Shown piece after piece: positions 48,659-57,039 of a stretch of DNA of 64,000 nt. The notes beneath the pieces are model-generated. The model saw only the letters and a program-made list of their open reading frames with translations. It did no database searches and was not told the origin of the DNA. The stretch is taken from positions 1-64,000 of the forward strand of contig JBCCGG010000017.1 in assembly GCA_039029395.1 (NCBI GenBank). Direction: 5' to 3'. A program made the translations under genes and the position numbers. The DNA is from JBCCGG01 sp039029395 (GTDB lineage: Bacteria; Pseudomonadota; Alphaproteobacteria; Kiloniellales; JAKSDN01). Every line of letters starts with the position of its first letter. Position 1 is the first letter of the stretch.

Positions 48659-48971
48659 GGGCTAATCGGGTTACACCGAGGCGGCGAATGTTGGTGGGAA
48701 GTATTTCCGCGATCGTGAGGTAAAATTTCTTGTCGCGTCAGAAAAATAGATAGAAAAGCGTTCCGCCCATCAACAAGAACAGGCAGAACAGCGTGATCAT
48801 ATCCACGAGGCCTTTGGTATCCATACAAATAAGGAGATCATAACCAAATAGTAAACACAATAATTCATATGTTTATTGTATGTAAAATGTAAAAGTCGAT
48901 AATTTTCAGTTATTTAATACACAATCTCGTCCGAACTTATCTACTTGCTGTGTGTATTCCCCACCCACTTC
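48659..48971. other. AT-rich intergenic region
   Basis: The 313 bases between the lipoprotein and SDR gene ends are AT-rich. They hold a possible 28-aa membrane peptide on the minus strand (48738-48824), an AT-rich inverted repeat (ACAATAA at 48857 and TTATTGT at 48873) and the plus-strand AAGGAG at 48831, which is not followed by a start codon. No other gene is seen. Confidence 0.6.
48738..48824 (-). CDS. Possible 28-aa membrane peptide
   Basis: ATG 48824 to TGA 48738. The product is MDTKGLVDMITLFCLFLLMG plus GTLFYLFF, a single hydrophobic helix. No ribosome-binding site is visible on this strand, which weakens the call. It resembles the 27-aa peptide at 58005-58088 in design (short charged head, one helix, no tail). 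Confidence 0.35.
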   Translation of the reverse strand: MDTKGLVDMITLFCLFLLMGGTLFYLFF

Positions 48972-49814
48972 TCACTTCTTTTTATTCGGCCCCATGGCGG
49001 CCCATTCCTCCTCGGTTAGGTTCTCCATGATTGCGAACTGCGCTGCGCCCTTGAGCCATTCGCCGCCGTCGATGGTCACCACTTCTCCGTTCACGTAGCC
49101 CGACTGACCGGAGATCAGGTAGACCGCCAGATCGGCCAGCTCCCGGTGCTCGCCGACGCGGCCAAGCGGAATGCGGCCCAGCCACTCCTCCTCGAGCGCC
49201 TTGGAAGGCACCAGGCGCTCCCAAGCGCCCTCGGTCGGGAAAGGCCCCGGCGCAATCGCATTCAGCCTTATGTTGCGCGGGCCCCATTCGGCCGCCAGGC
49301 TGCGGGTCAGGGCCAGCACGCCGGCCTTGCCCATGGCCGATGGCAAGACGTAGGGCGAGCCGGTCCAGGCGTAGGAGGTGACGATCGAGAGCACCGTGCC
49401 GGGCAACCCTTCGGCGACCCAACGCCGGCCGCAGGCAAGTGTCGCGTAGGCCGAGCCATGGAGTACAATGCCGAGCACCGCGTCGACCGCGCGCGGCGAG
49501 AGCGTCTCGCTCTTGGCAAGGAAGTTGCCGGCGGCGTTGTTGACCAGCACCTGCAAAGGGCCCTCCTGCCAGGCGGCCTCGACCATGGCCTCGACCGCCG
49601 CGGCCTCGCGGATGTCGCAGACATGCCAGCTGGCCTTGCCGGGAAAGGCTTGGTTGAACTCCGCCGCGGTGTCCTCGAGCACCGCCTGGCGCCGGCCACA
49701 AATCACCACCGCGGCGCCCAGCTCCAAGAAGCGGCGGCCCATGGATTTGCCCAGGCCGCTGCCGCCGCCGGTGATCAACACCCGCTTGCCCATCAAGAGA
49801 TCTGCTTGGTACAT
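48972..49814 (-). CDS. SDR oxidoreductase, 2,4-dienoyl-CoA reductase type
   Basis: A 280-residue Rossmann enzyme with NADPH motif TGGGSGLGKSMGRRF and NNAAGNF. The usual catalytic Tyr-x3-Lys is replaced: the segment reads YVLPSAMGKAGVLALTRSLA, with Ser where Tyr normally stands. This, together with APGPFPTEGAW, is typical of mammalian-type DECR enzymes, which reduce 2,4-dienoyl-CoA in unsaturated fatty acid degradation. It is divergent from an acyl-CoA synthetase, consistent with fatty acid use. Confident in the branch, less in the exact substrate. Confidence 0.85.
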   Translation of the reverse strand: MYQADLLMGKRVLITGGGSGLGKSMGRRFLELGAAVVICGRRQAVLEDTAAEFNQAFPGKASWHVCDIREAAAVEAMVEAAWQEGPLQVLVNNAAGNFLAKSETLSPRAVDAVLGIVLHGSAYATLACGRRWVAEGLPGTVLSIVTSYAWTGSPYVLPSAMGKAGVLALTRSLAAEWGPRNIRLNAIAPGPFPTEGAWERLVPSKALEEEWLGRIPLGRVGEHRELADLAVYLISGQSGYVNGEVVTIDGGEWLKGAAQFAIMENLTEEEWAAMGPNKKK

Positions 49815-49914
49815 GGCCTCCCCCTCACCCGCAGGACCCCGCTTGGGGCCAGGTATACCGATTCCCGGTCCAATTGGCTAACCTAAGGCGACCGGAAACT
49901 GATCCCAGGCGCCC

Positions 49915-51531
49915 GTGCCCATGCTGCCATCCGCGGACTCCTACGACGCCCTTTGCGCGGCCTTCCGCTGGGAGATCCCGGCGCGTTACAACATCGCCGT
50001 GGACGCCTGCGACAAGTGGGCCGACAGCGGGCGCGAGGCACTGATCCACCTGGCCGCCGACGGAGCGGTTCGGCGCTACAGCTTTCTGGAGTTGAAACGC
50101 CAGTCCAACCGCCTGGCCAACGCGCTCTCGGCCCAGGGGCTTGGCGCCGGCGAACGTATCGCGATCCTGTTGCCCCAGGCGCCGGAGACCGCGCTGGCCC
50201 ACCTCGCGGCCTACAAGCTGGGCGCGATCGCCGTGCCGCTCTTCACCCTGTTCGGCCCGGAGGCCCTGGAGTTCCGCCTGGCGAACAGCGGCGCGGCGGC
50301 ACTGATCACCGACCGCGGCGGTCTTGCCAAGCTTGCCGAGATTCGCGATCGCCTGCCGGCGTTGAAGACCGCGATCTCGATCGACGGACCAGACGACGGA
50401 GCCTTCGGCTTCCACGAGCTATTGGCCCAGGCCTCGGACGAGTTTGCACCGCGCGACACGGCGGCCGACGACCCGGCCCTGATCATCTACACCTCCGGCA
50501 CCACCGGGCCGCCCAAGGGCGCGCTCCACGCCCAGCGGGTGCTGCTCGGCCATCTGCCGGGGGTCGAGCTGCCCCAGGAGCTCTTCCCTCAAGAGGGCGA
50601 CCTGTTCTGGACGCCGGCCGATTGGGCTTGGATCGGCGGGCTGCTCGACGTGCTGCTGCCGGCCTGGCATCACGGGGTGCCGGTCTTGAGCCACCGCTTC
50701 GCGAAGTTCGATCCCGAGGCCGCGTTTGCGCTGATGGCGCGCTTTGGCGTGCGCAACGCCTTCATGCCGCCGACCGCGCTCAAGATGCTGCGCCAGGTGC
50801 CGGATCCTACCAAACGCTGGGACTACCGCCTGCGCTCGATCGGCTCGGGCGGCGAGAGCCTGGGCGAGGAGCTGCTGGATTGGGGGCGCGCGGCCTTCGG
50901 GCTGACCGTCAACGAGTTCTACGGCCAGACCGAATGCAACCTGATCGTCGCGAACTGCGCCGGCTTGATGCCGGTCAAGGCCGGTGCCATGGGCCGCCCG
51001 GTGCCGGGCCACCAGCTGGCCATCCTGGGCGAGGACGGCACCCCCCTGCCCCCGGGCCAGGCCGGCAGCGTCGCGGTCAAGCGGCCGGACCCGGTGATGT
51101 TCCTGGGCTACTGGAACAATCCCGAGGCCACCGAAGCGAAGTTTCGCGGCGATTGGCTGGTGACCGGCGACATGGCCAAACAAGACGACGAAGGCTACCT
51201 GCATTTTCTCGGCCGGAACGACGACGTCATCACCTCCGGCGGTTATCGCATCGGCCCGAGCGAGATCGAAGATTGCCTCCTGAAGCATCCGGCGGTCGCG
51301 CTGGCCGCTGCGGTCGGCGTGCCCGACCCCTTGCGCACAGAGCGGATCAAGGCCTTCCTTGTGCTGAAAGAGGGCGTCGCTGAGAGCCCGACCCTGGTCG
51401 CCGAGATCCAGGACTTCGTCAAGCGCCGCCTGGCGGCCCACGAGTACCCCCGTGAAATCGCCTTTCTGCCCGAGCTGCCGATGACCACGACCGGCAAGAT
51501 CATGCGCCGGAAGTTGCGCGAGCGGGGCTGA
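49915..51531 (+). CDS. Acyl-CoA synthetase (AMP-forming)
   Basis: A 538-residue ANL-superfamily ligase activating an acid to its CoA thioester. P-loop: IIYTSGTTGPPKGALH. Also FYGQTECNLIV, WLVTGDMAKQDDEGYLHFLG, GRNDDVITSGGYRIGPSEIE and the catalytic Lys in MTTTGKIMRRKL. It resembles medium-chain and acetoacetyl-type synthetases (WTPADWAWIGGLLDVLLPAW). The start is GTG 49915 or ATG 49921. It is divergent from the dienoyl-CoA-reductase-like gene, 100 bases apart. Confidence 0.9.
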   Translation: MPMLPSADSYDALCAAFRWEIPARYNIAVDACDKWADSGREALIHLAADGAVRRYSFLELKRQSNRLANALSAQGLGAGERIAILLPQAPETALAHLAAYKLGAIAVPLFTLFGPEALEFRLANSGAAALITDRGGLAKLAEIRDRLPALKTAISIDGPDDGAFGFHELLAQASDEFAPRDTAADDPALIIYTSGTTGPPKGALHAQRVLLGHLPGVELPQELFPQEGDLFWTPADWAWIGGLLDVLLPAWHHGVPVLSHRFAKFDPEAAFALMARFGVRNAFMPPTALKMLRQVPDPTKRWDYRLRSIGSGGESLGEELLDWGRAAFGLTVNEFYGQTECNLIVANCAGLMPVKAGAMGRPVPGHQLAILGEDGTPLPPGQAGSVAVKRPDPVMFLGYWNNPEATEAKFRGDWLVTGDMAKQDDEGYLHFLGRNDDVITSGGYRIGPSEIEDCLLKHPAVALAAAVGVPDPLRTERIKAFLVLKEGVAESPTLVAEIQDFVKRRLAAHEYPREIAFLPELPMTTTGKIMRRKLRERG

Positions 51532-51610
51532 AATACGGCACGCCCGGCCCCATGTTAAACTCATGAGTGAGTTGCGATAACGTCTTGCCAGGATGGCAGG
51601 CTGACAAGGT

Positions 51611-52201
51611 ATGATTGAGACGAGGCCCTGGAGCCGTGCAATCGCCCGGCTTCGCCGTGAACCGCCCTGGTGGTTGATTGGAATGGCGGCCATCTTGGGG
51701 CCGCTTTACATGGCTTGGGCCTTCGCACCCCATATACCCCTGCTTGGCCAGCTGGCCTTGGAAACCACATTCGTAGCGGCGGTCCTGCTCCTTCGGCCCT
51801 CGCCATCGCGCAGCGATCAGGTATTGGCCTTTCTTCAAGACAATGCTTGGGCCGAGCCCGTTTGGCGCGCCGTGGTCCGCCGGCGGGCGGTGCTTATCTC
51901 GGGCGGCGTAACGCCGACCTACACGCTGTGCCAGCGGGCCCTCGCGGCGTTGACGGGTCCGATCGAGGTGATTCGCCAGCATCCCGGCAAGGGCGAGATC
52001 GTCGCACTCAAGACCTATGACGATGGCGTCCGCCAAGACGTCATCACCCTGCATGCCACGCGCCATGATCCCGCGCACAGTAAGGTGGAGATCACCAGCC
52101 GCGCCTACCGCCTCATCGCCCCGATCGAGCACGCCTTCACGGGGCGCAATGTGGCCGCCTTGGTGGGTGTCTTCGAGCGCCACGGGAGGACCGCGATGTG
52201 A
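51611..52201 (+). CDS. Membrane protein of unknown function, 196 aa
   Basis: The N-terminal region has two hydrophobic segments (WWLIGMAAILGPLYMAWAF, LALETTFVAAVLLL) after a basic head, followed by a ~120-residue soluble domain with alternating strands (GEIVALKTYDDGVRQDVITL). ACAAGG precedes the ATG. No family recognised. It converges with the SGNH gene at 18 bases, and marks the left border of the lower-GC segment. Confidence 0.6.
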   Translation: MIETRPWSRAIARLRREPPWWLIGMAAILGPLYMAWAFAPHIPLLGQLALETTFVAAVLLLRPSPSRSDQVLAFLQDNAWAEPVWRAVVRRRAVLISGGVTPTYTLCQRALAALTGPIEVIRQHPGKGEIVALKTYDDGVRQDVITLHATRHDPAHSKVEITSRAYRLIAPIEHAFTGRNVAALVGVFERHGRTAM

Positions 52202-52219
52202 AAAGCAGGCCGGAGCGGC

Positions 52220-53308
52220 CTAAATGCAACCCGCTTCTTCGAGAACGTCCGTCATCTGATTGGACTGCAAGAGCTGGCTCGAAACCCGGCCAGCCATCTT
52301 TTCCGAACCAGCTTCCGAGAAGTGCATCGTGTCGACGTAATGTTTTCGGTCGCCAGGTATGCTATCGGCATCATCGATCAAGATTGCCCCAGTCTCGTTA
52401 GCTACCCTTTCAATGACCTTGTTGTAAGCTTCCCGAATCTCGATCAGCTTTGAAATCGACATGTAGGGCATGTAGAACAGGTTCGTGTTCGCGGCAGTGA
52501 CCTGTTCCGCGGGCGATTGATCGCGCCGAATCTGGCTACCGATGGTCACGAGCGCCACGAGCCGACCATCAGATTGGATCTCGGAGACTAAGTCACGCAA
52601 TCGTTGTTCGAATCGAGGTGTAATCTCCTCTGGCTCAACGGGGAGTTTTCCAGTGTTGAGATGAGCCGCTCGTTGCAGCTGAATCACCCTGAAATTCTTC
52701 TCAAGCTTGGCCCAGAAAACTGAAACATCCGCAAACCAACTTCGTTCGAAATGAGTGCTCGAGATCCCTTTCTTCCCCGCCAGATCATCCAAATCGTGGT
52801 TCATGTCACCTGGCAACACCACGACCAGATTGGGCTTCGTATCGGTAACATGGGAACCATAGTAGCGATGCATGAGGTAGGTGTTGTATCCGGGCAAGCC
52901 CGCGTTCACGAAATCGACTTCGCAATCAGCAATAGAGTCGTCCACTAAATTAGTTACCCTGGCGGGCCAATTTGAAGCTTCTCCGACACCCGCATCATAG
53001 GTAGTGGAGCTGCCCAAAAACGCGATCCTAAAGCCGTTGTCGTCCCGTTCCAACGAGACATCCGGCCCGCGGAATCCGAGGTTGTTTATCCGAACCTTGC
53101 CGAGTTGCCGATTTGGTTTGGGCAAGCGCAAACCACTTTCATCCTCGATGTAAAACGCCGAAGATTTCTCGACACTCTTTTGCACACCGAACTTCAGCAG
53201 TTGCAATCCTCTGATACTCACTTCACCAGCTACAAACAGACCGCCAAACACAAAGAGGATGACCAGCCCGGTGGCGATCTCCTTTTGTCGAACAGAAAGA
53301 ACTGGCAT
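52220..53308 (-). CDS. Membrane-anchored SGNH-fold protein (DltD/AlgX-like role)
   Basis: A 362-residue protein with one N-terminal transmembrane helix (GLVILFVFGGLFVAGEV) and a periplasmic SGNH domain. The nucleophile block is IAFLGSSTTYDAG (Ser100/101), block III VVVLPGDMNHD, and the catalytic Asp-His pair in YVDTMHFSEAGSE (Asp326, His329). Such proteins accept acyl groups from MBOAT partners and pass them to a glycan (DltD, AlgJ/X, PatB). It follows the 45-aa membrane peptide by 29 bases, GAGGTT before its ATG. Acceptor unknown. Confidence 0.82.
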   Translation of the reverse strand: MPVLSVRQKEIATGLVILFVFGGLFVAGEVSIRGLQLLKFGVQKSVEKSSAFYIEDESGLRLPKPNRQLGKVRINNLGFRGPDVSLERDDNGFRIAFLGSSTTYDAGVGEASNWPARVTNLVDDSIADCEVDFVNAGLPGYNTYLMHRYYGSHVTDTKPNLVVVLPGDMNHDLDDLAGKKGISSTHFERSWFADVSVFWAKLEKNFRVIQLQRAAHLNTGKLPVEPEEITPRFEQRLRDLVSEIQSDGRLVALVTIGSQIRRDQSPAEQVTAANTNLFYMPYMSISKLIEIREAYNKVIERVANETGAILIDDADSIPGDRKHYVDTMHFSEAGSEKMAGRVSSQLLQSNQMTDVLEEAGCI

Positions 53309-53337
53309 AGTTTCAACCTCGCAAGCGAGTCGATCCG

Positions 53338-53475
53338 TTAGAGCGCTAGGTAATTGAATTCCGCCTGTGGCTCGAAGGCGAAATACAGGGTCAATAAGAT
53401 CATCACTGCGTAGACCAAAGCCGCAACGACGGTTGCCAGCTTTTCGCCCAAGTAATTTTCAAGCGCCGCATACAT
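53338..53475 (-). CDS. 45-aa membrane peptide between MBOAT and SGNH genes
   Basis: ATG 53475, stop 53338, with GAGGTGG seven bases upstream. The product, which begins MYAALENYLGEKLATVVAAL, has one transmembrane helix (TVVAALVYAVMILLTLYFAF) and a short tail FEPQAEFNYLAL. It lies 9 bases after the MBOAT stop and 29 before SGNH. Position, size and topology recall DltX, the small peptide of dlt operons thought to help transfer D-Ala. Sequence similarity to DltX was not established. Confidence 0.7.
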   Translation of the reverse strand: MYAALENYLGEKLATVVAALVYAVMILLTLYFAFEPQAEFNYLAL

Positions 53476-53484
53476 TACACCACC

Positions 53485-54642
53485 TCACAACCACCAAGAG
53501 AATAGAATCACCCAATAGCTCCTCAAAATGTCTCCCAGCGTCTGTTGGTGAATGATAACATAACCCAAAAAGAAGTAGTTTGCCGTCAGAAGTACGCTGA
53601 CAACGTGAAGATACGTTTTCGGAACTCCGGGTTTAAGGGGTTTGAAGCCAAGCTTTCGGCGGACTTTGCCAAGCTGGCTGACGAAAACGATACCGACGGC
53701 CTGATATAGGCCCCAAATGACATACCTAACCGACAACTCGTGCCAAACCCCGATCAGCAACAAGGAGGCAAAGGTCCCGATGATCGGGCTACGCGTCACG
53801 CCCACCGTCGGCATGTAGATGTAATCTCGAGACCATCCTGTCAATGACATATGCCAAGCCCGCCAGAACTCGGCAATATTGCGTTTCAGGAAGGGCCAAT
53901 TGAAATTTTCCATAACCCGGTAGCCGAGCATCAGGGCAAAGCCAATGGCTATATCAGAGTACCCGGAGAACTGCATGTAGAGGTTCAAACTACCGCGGAC
54001 TGCCTCAAGATAGAGAATAAGAGGTTGATGGGCCGGGTCGATTGTCCCAATTGCTTGCGCCGCCACTCCTGAAAGCAGGTAGTTTCCGAGGACCGTGATC
54101 TTAAAGTAACCGAAAACGATCCGCTCCATGCCTTCGGAGAGCTTGTCCGCCTCCCACGTCTTCTCGCGGCGATCTGCCACGAAGCTGCCAAATCTGTGGA
54201 TGGGGCCGACCAAGATCGTCGGCAAGAAGAACAGATAGCAGATGAAATCTCCAAAGGAATGCTCAGGTAGCGTGTTTCGTGCTCGCTCGATCAGATAGTG
54301 GATGATGCGGAAGGAATAGTAAGACAGGCCCATGGGAATCGCGACATCCCGTATGACCTCGAGCGGGTCGCCGGAGGCTCGAGCTTTGTAGAAGCCCAAC
54401 ACCGCAATGACCAGCGCCGCAGCGGCCAATATGCGCCCCGTTGTTATCTTTCCGCGATTGGCCACTACATAGCTTACCGCGGTCAGCGTGACGAGTAGGC
54501 CAGCTGAGATCCAATCATATATGACCAGGAACGCCAGACTGAGTATGGCCAAGAAATAGTCACGCCATCTGGCCGGCAAGAGCCAGTACACAGCGATCGT
54601 CGCCATCATCCAAACAAGCCAGGAAAAGGACAATACACTCAT
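53485..54642 (-). CDS. MBOAT family O-acyltransferase (DltB/AlgI-like)
   Basis: A 385-residue polytopic inner-membrane protein. The conserved MBOAT histidines are visible: His264 in EFWRAWHMSLTGWSRDYIYM and His301 in LLIGVWHELSVRYVIWGLYQ; LVGPIHRFGSF and LYMQFSGYSDIAIGFALMLG are further signatures. It should carry an acyl group from a cytoplasmic donor through the membrane. The adjacent ACP and SGNH genes point to a DltB-like thioester donor and DltD-like partner. At 385 residues it is shorter than AlgI. Lower GC than flanking genes. Confidence 0.92.
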   Translation of the reverse strand: MSVLSFSWLVWMMATIAVYWLLPARWRDYFLAILSLAFLVIYDWISAGLLVTLTAVSYVVANRGKITTGRILAAAALVIAVLGFYKARASGDPLEVIRDVAIPMGLSYYSFRIIHYLIERARNTLPEHSFGDFICYLFFLPTILVGPIHRFGSFVADRREKTWEADKLSEGMERIVFGYFKITVLGNYLLSGVAAQAIGTIDPAHQPLILYLEAVRGSLNLYMQFSGYSDIAIGFALMLGYRVMENFNWPFLKRNIAEFWRAWHMSLTGWSRDYIYMPTVGVTRSPIIGTFASLLLIGVWHELSVRYVIWGLYQAVGIVFVSQLGKVRRKLGFKPLKPGVPKTYLHVVSVLLTANYFFLGYVIIHQQTLGDILRSYWVILFSWWL

Positions 54643-54683
54643 TATTCACTTGCCTGTCTAAACACGACCGCCCCAACATTCAT

Positions 54684-54815
54684 TCAAGCAAGAAGCAACC
54701 AGAAATCTTCCACCATCAAGGCCACAGCTCCGGCAGCACCGAAGAATAGGAACAACAATATGGCCGTCACGAGCCAGACCCGCAGCGGTGGCGCCTTGTG
54801 TTTCTGAGACTGCAT
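54684..54815 (-). CDS. 43-aa membrane peptide upstream of MBOAT
   Basis: ATG 54815, stop 54684. Product begins MQSQKHKAPPLRVWLVTAIL and continues as one hydrophobic helix to GAAGAVALMVEDFWLLLA. A GGAG lies 14 bases before the ATG, rather far. It is 41 bases upstream of the MBOAT start, on the same strand, and the reading frame is clean. A basic head suggests N-in topology. Function unknown; likely a small partner of the acyltransferase. Confidence 0.55.
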   Translation of the reverse strand: MQSQKHKAPPLRVWLVTAILLFLFFGAAGAVALMVEDFWLLLA

Positions 54816-54852
54816 TCTTATTCAGTTCGCTCCAACGATGCTGGATCCACTC

Positions 54853-54883
54853 GGCGAATCTGGAGAGATGATCCCGATTCGCC
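54853..54883. promoter_or_regulatory. Inverted repeat in the divergent promoter region
   Basis: GGCGAATC (54853-54860) and GATTCGCC (54876-54883) are perfect 8-base arms around 15 bases. They lie in the 287-base gap (54816-55102) between the divergent acyl-transfer gene groups. The right arm contains a GANTC site (GATTC). A single regulator bound here could control both directions. The gap also contains AAGGAGG near 54904 without a usable start codon, and no further gene. Confidence 0.4.
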
Positions 54884-55102
54884 TTGTGGTGACAAGCACA
54901 TTAAGGAGGTTTACCGGTACCAGGAGTCACGTTAAATTTATCTTTCAGTCATATAAAATGAATCTAAAGCAGAAGCGCGGCCAGGGTGTGAAGAGTGCAA
55001 CCACTTGATCAAGGTTCGTGACTCTCAGAGGTCCTAGTGGACGATCCTACAGGCGTGCCGAGCTTAGCTCCCCTTCAATCCTAGTTCACACTTGCTGGCA
55101 AT

Positions 55103-56683
55103 ATGTACCTACAAAACCTCTACGACTTGGTCTCGAAGAATTTGCCTGAGCTCAAGTCCACCACGGCACTTACCTTTGGCAAGACCAAGATCACCTATGG
55201 TGAGCTCGACGAAAGCTGCCGGGCCCTTGCCGCCTGGCTGGTCTCGCAAGATGTTCAGCGTGGTGACCGGATAGGGATTTACGTATCGAAATCAATCGAA
55301 GAAGTCATCGTTACATTTGCCTGTGCCTACATTGGCGCTGTCTTTGTGAATATTAGTTCACAAAGGAATGCCGCACAGGTGGCGCATGTAATCGAGAATT
55401 GCAACATTGGCATACTTGTCACTGACCTTCGCCGCTGGCGCCATATCTCCGAAGCGAGCGGCGCGCAGTTAAAGCGCGTTCTCCTCCTGCGGGGCGAAGC
55501 CGGGGACCCCATTACAGTATCCTACGATCAAGCCATCGCGTTGGGCGCCAACGCCAGCCCGGTGAGACCCACGGCGCTGGTCGACACGGAGCTTGCCGCC
55601 CTGCTGTACACTTCGGGATCGACCGGCCTGCCCAAGGGAGTCATGCTGTCTCACGACAACATCCTCAAGAGCGCGATCGCCTCGGCACGGCATCTCGAGA
55701 ATAGCGCCGAAGATCGCGTACTCGGTCTTTCGCCCCTAAGCTTTGACTTTGGCCTTAACCAAGTAACCTCCATGTTCCTGGTGGGTGGTTCTGTTGCGTT
55801 GCAAGCGGTTGCGATGCCAGCGGAAATAGTAAACACAGTTCTTGAACAAGGCGTGACAGGATTGGGTTTGGTGCCGACATCCTGGGTTCTATTGCTTCGC
55901 TATCTGGACGAGGCCCCCAACCAGTTTCCTGATTTGCGCTACGTCACCAACACCGGAGGAAAGCTGCCGCCACAGGCGCTCGACGCATTGGAGCGTCACT
56001 TCGGAGAAAAGAAGATCTTCTTGATGTACGGCCAAACGGAAGCTTTTCGCTCGACCTTCCTTCCGCCAAACCTGTTTGCGGCCAAGAAGGGCGCAATTGG
56101 CTATCCCTTGCCGAACGCGGAGATATTCGTTGTGGATCCGGTCAATGGGCTCTGTGGTAGAGGTGAAAGCGGTGAGCTGATCCACAGAGGCAGTTTCGTC
56201 TGCATGGGGTATTGGAAAGATCCCGACGCTACCGCCCATAAGATCAAGGCCAATCAACATCTGGTTGATCTCATAGGTCATGAGAAGGTGGTCCACACTG
56301 GAGACATCGTCTCGGTTGATGCCGATGGGTGCATGTGGTACGTCGGCCGCAATGACTTGATGATCAAATGCAGCGGCTTCCGTATGAGCCCGACCGAGAT
56401 CGAGGATATCGTCTGTAGGGAGCCTCTAATCGAAGAGGCGGTAGCCTTTGGCGTCGACCATGAAGAGTTCGGACAAGTTGTGCACTTGGCGGTTGGCGGC
56501 AATCAATTGACGGACGATCATCTTCCGGACATCATGAAGTTCTGCAGGTCTGAGATGCCAAGTTACATGATGCCGCACAAGTTGGCGATCTGGAACGGGC
56601 CTTTTCCAGTGACCGCGCACGGTAAGATAGATCGACCTAAGGTTGTCAATGCCTTACGCGAATCCCAGCTGACCGTGGCTTAG
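55103..56683 (+). CDS. AMP-forming ligase, amino-acid-activating type (DltA-like role)
   Basis: A 526-residue ANL-superfamily enzyme. P-loop LLYTSGSTGLPKG (to Lys178), YGQTEA (309-314), Asp401 in HTGD, GRNDLMIKCSGFRMSPTEIE and catalytic Lys508 in AHGKID. Asp215 in PLSFDFGLNQ stands where NRPS adenylation domains and DltA place the Asp that binds the substrate amino group, suggesting an amino acid substrate. Followed by an ACP and formyltransferase. It also resembles exosortase-A-associated ligases, a plausible alternative annotation. CoA is less likely as acceptor because of the neighbouring ACP. Confidence 0.85.
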   Translation: MYLQNLYDLVSKNLPELKSTTALTFGKTKITYGELDESCRALAAWLVSQDVQRGDRIGIYVSKSIEEVIVTFACAYIGAVFVNISSQRNAAQVAHVIENCNIGILVTDLRRWRHISEASGAQLKRVLLLRGEAGDPITVSYDQAIALGANASPVRPTALVDTELAALLYTSGSTGLPKGVMLSHDNILKSAIASARHLENSAEDRVLGLSPLSFDFGLNQVTSMFLVGGSVALQAVAMPAEIVNTVLEQGVTGLGLVPTSWVLLLRYLDEAPNQFPDLRYVTNTGGKLPPQALDALERHFGEKKIFLMYGQTEAFRSTFLPPNLFAAKKGAIGYPLPNAEIFVVDPVNGLCGRGESGELIHRGSFVCMGYWKDPDATAHKIKANQHLVDLIGHEKVVHTGDIVSVDADGCMWYVGRNDLMIKCSGFRMSPTEIEDIVCREPLIEEAVAFGVDHEEFGQVVHLAVGGNQLTDDHLPDIMKFCRSEMPSYMMPHKLAIWNGPFPVTAHGKIDRPKVVNALRESQLTVA

Positions 56684-56727
56684 CCAAGGTCATCTGCACT
56701 TCAATCGAGAGCAATGGAGCATTGTGC

Positions 56728-56973
56728 ATGACGGTTGATAGAAGTACGCTGATCAGCTTCCTTACGAACAACTTCGACGTGGTCAAAGATGACATCAACG
56801 ACGATACGCCGCTTTTCTCAACCGGCGTTCTTGATTCGTTCGGCATGATAGAACTGGTCGGATTCATTGAAAAAACGGCCGGGATAAAGTTTGGCGTCCT
56901 GGACCTCAATCTTGAGAATCTCGATTCGATCAACCGAGTGATTCACTACGTTGACGCGAAGACCGCAAGGTAG
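56728..56973 (+). CDS. Stand-alone acyl carrier protein (DltC-like role)
   Basis: An 81-residue acidic carrier. The phosphopantetheine site is Ser37 in GVLDSFGMIELVGFIE. Four-helix layout fits ACP/PCP. ATG 56728 has GGAG 8 bases upstream; a TTG two codons earlier is unlikely. It lies 44 bases after the ligase and 66 before the formyltransferase, so it should receive the activated acyl or aminoacyl group from the ligase. Confidence 0.88.
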   Translation: MTVDRSTLISFLTNNFDVVKDDINDDTPLFSTGVLDSFGMIELVGFIEKTAGIKFGVLDLNLENLDSINRVIHYVDAKTAR

Positions 56974-57039
56974 TTCGGCAATCGGTTCCAAGACCTGCCC
57001 CATTCTCCCGCGGCCGGTTCGAAATCCGAGAGGATTGGC

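Noticed and set aside
55103..56973. Calling the ligase and ACP true dltA and dltC
   Set aside because: The roles match but a formyltransferase is present, gene order is divergent, and D-alanine specificity is not shown; no dlt symbols were assigned.
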